A stretch of DNA of 9,175 nt from JAVBKE01 sp031554215 (GTDB taxonomy: Bacteria > Bacillota > Bacilli > JARBTR01), in the NCBI GenBank assembly GCA_031554215.1, contig JAVBKF010000125.1, positions 1 through 9,175 on the forward strand, written 5' to 3'. The first letter of the stretch is position 1, and the number at the start of each line of letters is the position of its first letter. Both the position numbers and the translations under genes were made by a program. The notes beneath the pieces are model-generated. The model was not told the origin of the DNA and searched no databases. It saw only the letters and a list, made by a program, of their open reading frames with translations. Shown in pieces: positions 6,826 to 9,175 of the stretch.

Positions 6826-6862
6826 AAAAGAAAATGCCTACTTCCCTTGCAGAAAGCAGACA
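6826..6862 (-). terminator. Terminator of rnpB
   Basis: In the minus-strand transcript TGTCTGCTTTC (6852-6862) pairs along 11 positions with GGAAGTAGGCA (6835-6845 region), including some G-U pairs, across a short TGCAA-type loop. TTTTCTTTT (6826-6834) follows. It lies immediately after the RNase P RNA and before the rlmL ribosome binding site. Confidence 0.8.
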
Positions 6863-6865
6863 AAT

Positions 6866-7271
6866 ATGAAGGTTGCGCCCTATAAGCCATGTTCTGTGCC
6901 TCGGTACTACAAACGACTAACAGTCTCGTACGTAAGGTGATAATCATCTATCTTCAGATCACTCTGATCTTTCCTCCGTTCACAGCACTAGGTGCTGCCT
7001 TTCCTTCAGAAAAATTCCCCTACCAATGTTTGGGTTTCTCGCTCGTGGGGTTTACCCGTTCCACCTTGCCTGTTTCCTCGGCAAGCTACGTCACTGTGGC
7101 ACTTTCAGGGTGGAAACCATATTCAGATGAACTTAGGTAACCGTTCCCGCCGTCAGTCCCTTCAAAAACTGCCCTAGCTTATTTTTTCACTAGGCACGAA
7201 CACTACCGCCATCGCAGGACGGTGCGAGCATGGACTTTCCTCTACAAATTTGCAGCAATTATCCAGACGTT
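6866..7271 (-). ncRNA. rnpB: RNase P RNA, type B (Bacillus class)
   Basis: This is the catalytic RNA that removes 5' leaders from pre-tRNAs, working with the RnpA protein. On the minus strand the conserved blocks occur in order: GAGGAAAGTCCATGCTCGCA near the 5' end, GTGTTCGTGCCTAG, AGTGCCACAGTGACG, GGTAAACCCC-CGAGCGAGAAACCCAA, TTGGTAGGGGAA, the late AGATAGATGATTAT-CCT with GTACGAG, and the closing ACAGAACATGGCTTA. The layout is the Bacillus type B form, and the length of about 405 nt is normal. The 5' end at about 7271 is set from the promoter spacing; the 3' end is approximate (6866-6880). The terminal P1 helix looks weak: CGUCU pairs with GGGCG using two G-U pairs. It starts only about 8 nt after the gpsB stop codon and lies between gpsB and rlmL, the B. 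subtilis arrangement. Confidence 0.97.
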
Positions 7272-7277
7272 ATTTCT

Positions 7278-7307
7278 ATTATAACTCACGATTAATCATA
7301 TTGCCAA
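7278..7307 (-). promoter_or_regulatory. rnpB promoter embedded in the gpsB 3' end
   Basis: On the minus strand TTGGCA (7302-7307, 5/6 of the -35 consensus), an 18-nt spacer and a perfect TATAAT (7278-7283) predict a start at about 7271, exactly where conserved RNase P RNA sequence begins. The -10 box contains the gpsB stop codon TAA (7279-7281) and the last two bases of the final Leu codon. Confidence 0.8.
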
Positions 7308-7590
7308 ATACAGCTTTCTCCAAATTAGAGATTCGCTTTAAAATATCGAAGTTTGTTGACCCACTCATCCGAGATTGTTCCTGTGTCGAGGCAAGTTTTG
7401 ACATTTCTTTCATCTGACGTTTTAGTTGTTCGTTTTCCGCAAATAACTTTTCAACCTCAAATCGAAAAATTTCATAATCCTTGATGACAACATCTAGAAA
7501 CGCATCAACTTCATCTTTTTTGTAACCATTCATGCCACTTTTAAATTCTTTTTCAACTATATCTTTAACTGTTAAGTTAATATTCGCCAT
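7279..7590 (-). CDS. gpsB: Cell division regulator GpsB
   Basis: This 103-residue cytoplasmic adaptor of the DivIVA family coordinates septal and sidewall cell-wall synthesis by docking penicillin-binding proteins and moving them between division site and cell side. Residues about 5-65 are the N-terminal membrane-associated coiled-coil domain, with Y23, D29 and D33 in GYKKDEVDAFLDVVIKDY forming the groove that binds short cytoplasmic tails of penicillin-binding proteins. A variable linker (about 66-78) follows. Then comes the C-terminal multimerisation helix NFDILKRISNLEKAVFG (80-96), nearly diagnostic of GpsB. Length is slightly above the B. subtilis protein (98 residues). The ATG at 7590 has GAGGGG 8 nt upstream. 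Its own promoter is visible, and its last codons overlap the rnpB promoter with no terminator between, so gpsB transcripts should run on into rnpB. Confidence 0.97.
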   Translation of the reverse strand: MANINLTVKDIVEKEFKSGMNGYKKDEVDAFLDVVIKDYEIFRFEVEKLFAENEQLKRQMKEMSKLASTQEQSRMSGSTNFDILKRISNLEKAVFGNMINREL

Positions 7591-7624
7591 ATGTAATACC
7601 CCTCACATTTTATAATCCTATCTT

Positions 7625-7653
7625 ATTCTTTCAAAAAAAGTTTTTCTTGTCAA
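7625..7653 (-). promoter_or_regulatory. gpsB promoter
   Basis: On the minus strand a perfect TTGACA (7648-7653), a 17-nt spacer and AAGAAT (7625-7630, 4/6 of TATAAT) lie in a strongly A/T-rich stretch, 35 nt before the gpsB start codon. This is a normal vegetative sigma-A promoter and shows that gpsB does not depend on the sporulation gene upstream. Confidence 0.75.
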
Positions 7654-7697
7654 TTTACTTTGGAAAAAAACTTTATTTAAAGGCCTATTTTCCCACT

Positions 7698-7732
7698 AGA
7701 AAAGGAATGCCAGTAAATAAATGGCATTCCTT
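7698..7732 (-). terminator. Terminator of cotD
   Basis: A perfect 11-bp stem (AAGGAATGCCA and its complement, 7702-7712 and 7722-7732) has a 9-nt loop. In the minus-strand transcript it ends in CCTTTTC, a short U-run. It lies about 10 nt after the cotD stop codon and separates cotD from gpsB. Confidence 0.85.
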
Positions 7733-7742
7733 AGCGCTTATT

Positions 7743-8015
7743 TTAGCAACCTGCACGAGGCATTGGTGATCCGAAGTAAGCTTCTTGGCTTACTGCGTTG
7801 TTGTACATTTGATACTGATGCGGGAAATAATGGTTGTTTTGGTATACATGTGTATTCATTGTTGTTTCAGTCACAGGATGGATATGAGGTACGATGTGAG
7901 TGAATTGGTTATGCTTCACGTAGTTGATTGGCGGGTGACAGACTGGCGGACACATATTCGTCGCACAACACCCGGGAAGCGGAATTGGATTACATCCAAA
8001 CATAGGAGGGCGCAT
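7743..8015 (-). CDS. cotD: CotD-family inner spore coat protein
   Basis: This 90-residue structural protein of the spore coat is made in the mother cell. Its core, HIVPHIHPVTETTMNTHVYQ followed by NNHYFPHQ (residues 40-67), is the family signature: regularly placed His, Tyr, Pro and Asn. The N-terminal third is Pro/Cys-rich (C8, C16, C17, C22, C26) and the last residue is also Cys (C90), consistent with disulfide cross-linking in the coat; this use is inferred. The ATG at 8015 has AAAGGAG 7 nt upstream. A sigma-K-like -10 box lies about 40 nt before the start, which fits late mother-cell expression. It precedes gpsB-rnpB as in B. subtilis. It is the clearest sign that the organism sporulates. 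Confidence 0.93.
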   Translation of the reverse strand: MRPPMFGCNPIPLPGCCATNMCPPVCHPPINYVKHNQFTHIVPHIHPVTETTMNTHVYQNNHYFPHQYQMYNNAVSQEAYFGSPMPRAGC

Positions 8016-8052
8016 TTTCTTTCTCCTTTCGGTCCTTTATCAAGTTCAATAA

Positions 8053-8061
8053 TAGAATATG
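8053..8061 (-). promoter_or_regulatory. Sigma-K-like -10 element upstream of cotD
   Basis: On the minus strand CATATTCTA matches the sigma-K -10 consensus CATANNNTA exactly and lies about 38 nt before the cotD start codon. The -35 region (an AC about 16 nt upstream) is poor. Sigma-E would also accept CATA but matches less well. B. subtilis cotD is known to be sigma-K dependent, which supports the call. Confidence 0.55.
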
Positions 8062-8138
8062 TTGATGCTAGTGTATTGACCTAATCAAAACACCCAAAAA
8101 AGCGAGTACTTATCCAAACTTCATTTTCAAAAGTCAAG

Positions 8139-8173
8139 CACATCTGGATACTTTCCTGTATACATTAGATGTG
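8139..8173. repeat. Inverted repeat in the cotD-hsp20 divergent region
   Basis: CACATCT (8139-8145) and AGATGTG (8167-8173) form a perfect 7-bp inverted repeat with a 21-nt spacer. The spacer contains the palindrome TGTATACA (8157-8164). It lies between the two divergent starts, about 55-90 nt before the Hsp20 gene. It could be an operator. I could not place a convincing vegetative promoter for the Hsp20 gene here. Confidence 0.35.
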
Positions 8174-8226
8174 GAGCATCGTGATGACACTATTTTTATA
8201 GAAATCAGAATAAAGCACGGAGGTGT

Positions 8227-8652
8227 ATGCTTCACATGGATAGAGACCAATTTGATCAGATTAAAAAACAGTTTCACGGCCTTGTAAAAAACATAGATGA
8301 GACATTGCACAAAAAATTCGGCAATGAGGTCTTTCAATCTGTGGAACAATTCATTAAGAATATTCCGCTAACTGGGAATTTCCAACTGGATTGGTCAGAA
8401 ACAGAATCAGAATATCTGCTCAAAGCCAATATTGCTGGTGTCCCAAAGGATGAAATCGCACTTGACCTAGTCGGGAATCAATTGAAGATATCCTATCGTG
8501 CTGTATCAGAAACCACTGAAAAAGTGTACAACAGAGTATTTACTTTCCATCAACCAATCATTGAAGAGAAAATTGTCGCAAAACACCAAGATGGTCTACT
8601 AATGATTACCATTCCAAAATCAATGAATAAGAAATCCATTGAGATTGATTAA
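8227..8652 (+). CDS. Alpha-crystallin/Hsp20-family protein
   Basis: This 141-residue small heat-shock-type protein is the only clear plus-strand gene. Residues 1-50 are a charged helical N-terminal region. The alpha-crystallin domain spans about 53-131: LDWSETESEYLLKANIAGVPKDEI opens it (read as consecutive short strands), and AKHQDGLLMITIPK (118-131) is the signature final strand motif, where A-x-x-x-x-G-x-L is conserved. IEI at 138-140 fits the C-terminal I-x-I motif used in oligomer assembly. The family holds unfolding proteins in an ATP-independent way. Some members (CotM, CotP) are spore coat proteins, and the divergent neighbour cotD makes that possible here. GGAGGTG at 8219-8225 lies only 3 nt before the ATG at 8227 but 12 nt before an in-frame ATG at 8236, so the start is uncertain between these two. 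No CIRCE element is seen upstream. Confidence 0.9.
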   Translation: MLHMDRDQFDQIKKQFHGLVKNIDETLHKKFGNEVFQSVEQFIKNIPLTGNFQLDWSETESEYLLKANIAGVPKDEIALDLVGNQLKISYRAVSETTEKVYNRVFTFHQPIIEEKIVAKHQDGLLMITIPKSMNKKSIEID

Positions 8653-8860
8653 ATGGCTTTGCTGGCTGCCTGACCACTCCGTCTGTGTTGTAGTCAAAAT
8701 GAACTGTGATGTTTATTCGAGCGGCTTTAGCAGTGCCTAGGATCATCTCAGTGCAGTATGAATAAAAAGACACATGAACATAGTAGTAAATTGGTTCTAG
8801 CCTTGGCTGTTCTCAGTTCAGCGGTAATCCCCATATCAAAACAGTCCATTGAATGGTTCT
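8653..8860. other. Gap between hsp20 and the pheT terminator
   Basis: No clear terminator follows the Hsp20 gene on the plus strand. Apart from a doubtful 34-codon ORF in its right half, I see no conserved gene, tRNA or repeat here. CAGTGC occurs twice (around 8730 and 8750) but without further structure. Confidence 0.4.
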
Positions 8861-8862
8861 AA
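8758..8862 (+). CDS. Possible 34-residue small membrane peptide
   Basis: An ATG at 8758 opens 34 codons: a polar start (MNKKTHEHSSK), a single hydrophobic segment LVLALAVLSSAVIPI (about 12-26) and a short tail ending IEWF. The composition looks like a genuine one-pass membrane micropeptide rather than random reading. Against it, the nearest Shine-Dalgarno-like AGGA is about 15 nt upstream, too far for good initiation, and the stop codon is built into the A-run that forms the U-tail of the pheT terminator on the other strand. No homologue is recognised and no function is proposed. Confidence 0.35.
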   Translation: MNKKTHEHSSKLVLALAVLSSAVIPISKQSIEWF

Positions 8863-8900
8863 AAAAAAAAGGGTTCCTGCCATTTCAGCAGAAACCCTTT
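8861..8900 (-). terminator. Terminator of pheT
   Basis: A 13-bp stem (8868-8880 with 8888-8900, one G-U pair) has a 7-nt loop. In the minus-strand transcript it is followed by a run of ten U (8861-8870, partly shared with the stem). It starts about 15 nt after the pheT stop codon. Confidence 0.93.
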
Positions 8901-8915
8901 ATGATTCATCTGTGA

Positions 8916-9175
8916 CTAAGCGCGCAAACTTGCACCGCATTTTGCTTGAACATGTTCAATGACTTCTTGATGAACCGTGTTTACTTCTTCGTCAGTCAAT
9001 GTCCTACTTGGATCAAAGTATCGTAGTGAGAAAGCAATTGATTTCTTACCGTCGTCAATATTTGCCCCTTCATAAATATCAAATATCAATACCTCTGTCA
9101 ACATGCGCCCACCGGCTTTTTCAATTGTCTTCTTAATTTGCCCGGCCGTCATAGTTGCATCAACAACAAGCGCAA
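8916..9175 (-). CDS. pheT: Phenylalanyl-tRNA synthetase beta subunit, C-terminal end
   Basis: The last 85 codons are present; the gene enters from the right edge with the reading frame open to the end (ALVVDATMTAGQ precedes the first internal Met, so that Met is not the start). The sequence is the anticodon-binding FDX-ACB domain of PheT: the conserved LTEVLIFDIYEG, then KKSIAFSLRYFDPSRTLTDEEV with the family's F/Y-x-x-x-x-R-T-L-T-x-E-E-V signature, then a final helix ending ASLRA. The full enzyme is the alpha2-beta2 synthetase that charges tRNA-Phe, with pheS normally immediately upstream, outside this window. The stop is TAG at 8916 and a strong terminator follows, so pheT is the last gene of its operon. 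Confidence 0.95.
   Translation of the reverse strand, partial: ALVVDATMTAGQIKKTIEKAGGRMLTEVLIFDIYEGANIDDGKKSIAFSLRYFDPSRTLTDEEVNTVHQEVIEHVQAKCGASLRA

Noticed and set aside
6889..7177. Two overlapping plus-strand open frames of 61-83 codons.
   Set aside because: They lie antisense to the RNase P RNA, which explains the sequence fully; they have no ribosome binding sites and no recognisable domains.
7785..8084. A plus-strand 99-codon frame across the cotD region.
   Set aside because: It is antisense to cotD, which has a ribosome binding site, a promoter-like element and a clear family signature.
8134..8349. A minus-strand 71-codon frame overlapping the Hsp20 start.
   Set aside because: It runs antisense to the Hsp20-like gene, with no ribosome binding site or homology.
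1..9175. CRISPR array, tRNA genes, insertion sequences, prophage or T-box leader.
   Set aside because: No regularly spaced repeats, tRNA arms, transposase motifs, phage genes or T-box sequence were seen; a pheS-linked T-box, if present, would lie outside the window.

Overview
The window reads as chromosomal core DNA of a spore-forming, low-to-moderate G+C Gram-positive bacterium of the order Bacillales (Bacillaceae or Planococcaceae-like; the genus cannot be fixed from the sequence). The evidence is a type B (Bacillus-type) RNase P RNA, a GpsB cell-division protein, a CotD-type spore coat protein, strong GGAGG-type ribosome binding sites and long U-tailed terminators. Nearly everything is on the minus strand; only an Hsp20-like gene and a doubtful 34-residue ORF are on the plus strand.

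Layout from right to left, the direction of transcription of most genes. The 3' end of pheT (8916-9175) closes with a strong terminator. A plus-strand alpha-crystallin/Hsp20 gene (8227-8652) is divergent from cotD (7743-8015), whose upstream region has a perfect sigma-K-like -10 box. Then come gpsB (7279-7590), rnpB (about 6866-7271) and the THUMP methyltransferase rlmL/ypsC (5651-6778). From memory this cotD-gpsB-rnpB-ypsC order matches Bacillus subtilis, except that ypsA is missing here. The rnpB promoter lies inside gpsB, and its -10 box overlaps the gpsB stop codon.

A two-gene operon follows: an AbrB-type regulator (5053-5382) overlaps by 4 nt with an ABC1/UbiB/AarF-family kinase-like membrane protein (3359-5056). 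The regulator ends in a very acidic tail and the kinase in a very basic one. A perfect 17-bp hairpin terminates the operon.

The left third is a signalling and transport operon: an OmpR-type response regulator (2404-3081), an overlapping histidine kinase with a very short extracytoplasmic loop (1359-2411), a 221-nt gap with several inverted repeats, an exported 343-residue protein of unknown function (105-1136), and the first 35 codons of an ABC transporter ATPase (1-105) that continues outside the window. The likely logic is envelope stress or drug sensing through the membrane-embedded kinase, with the exported protein and ABC transporter as output or co-sensor. This is the least described part of the window. 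I see no phage, transposon, CRISPR or defence genes.
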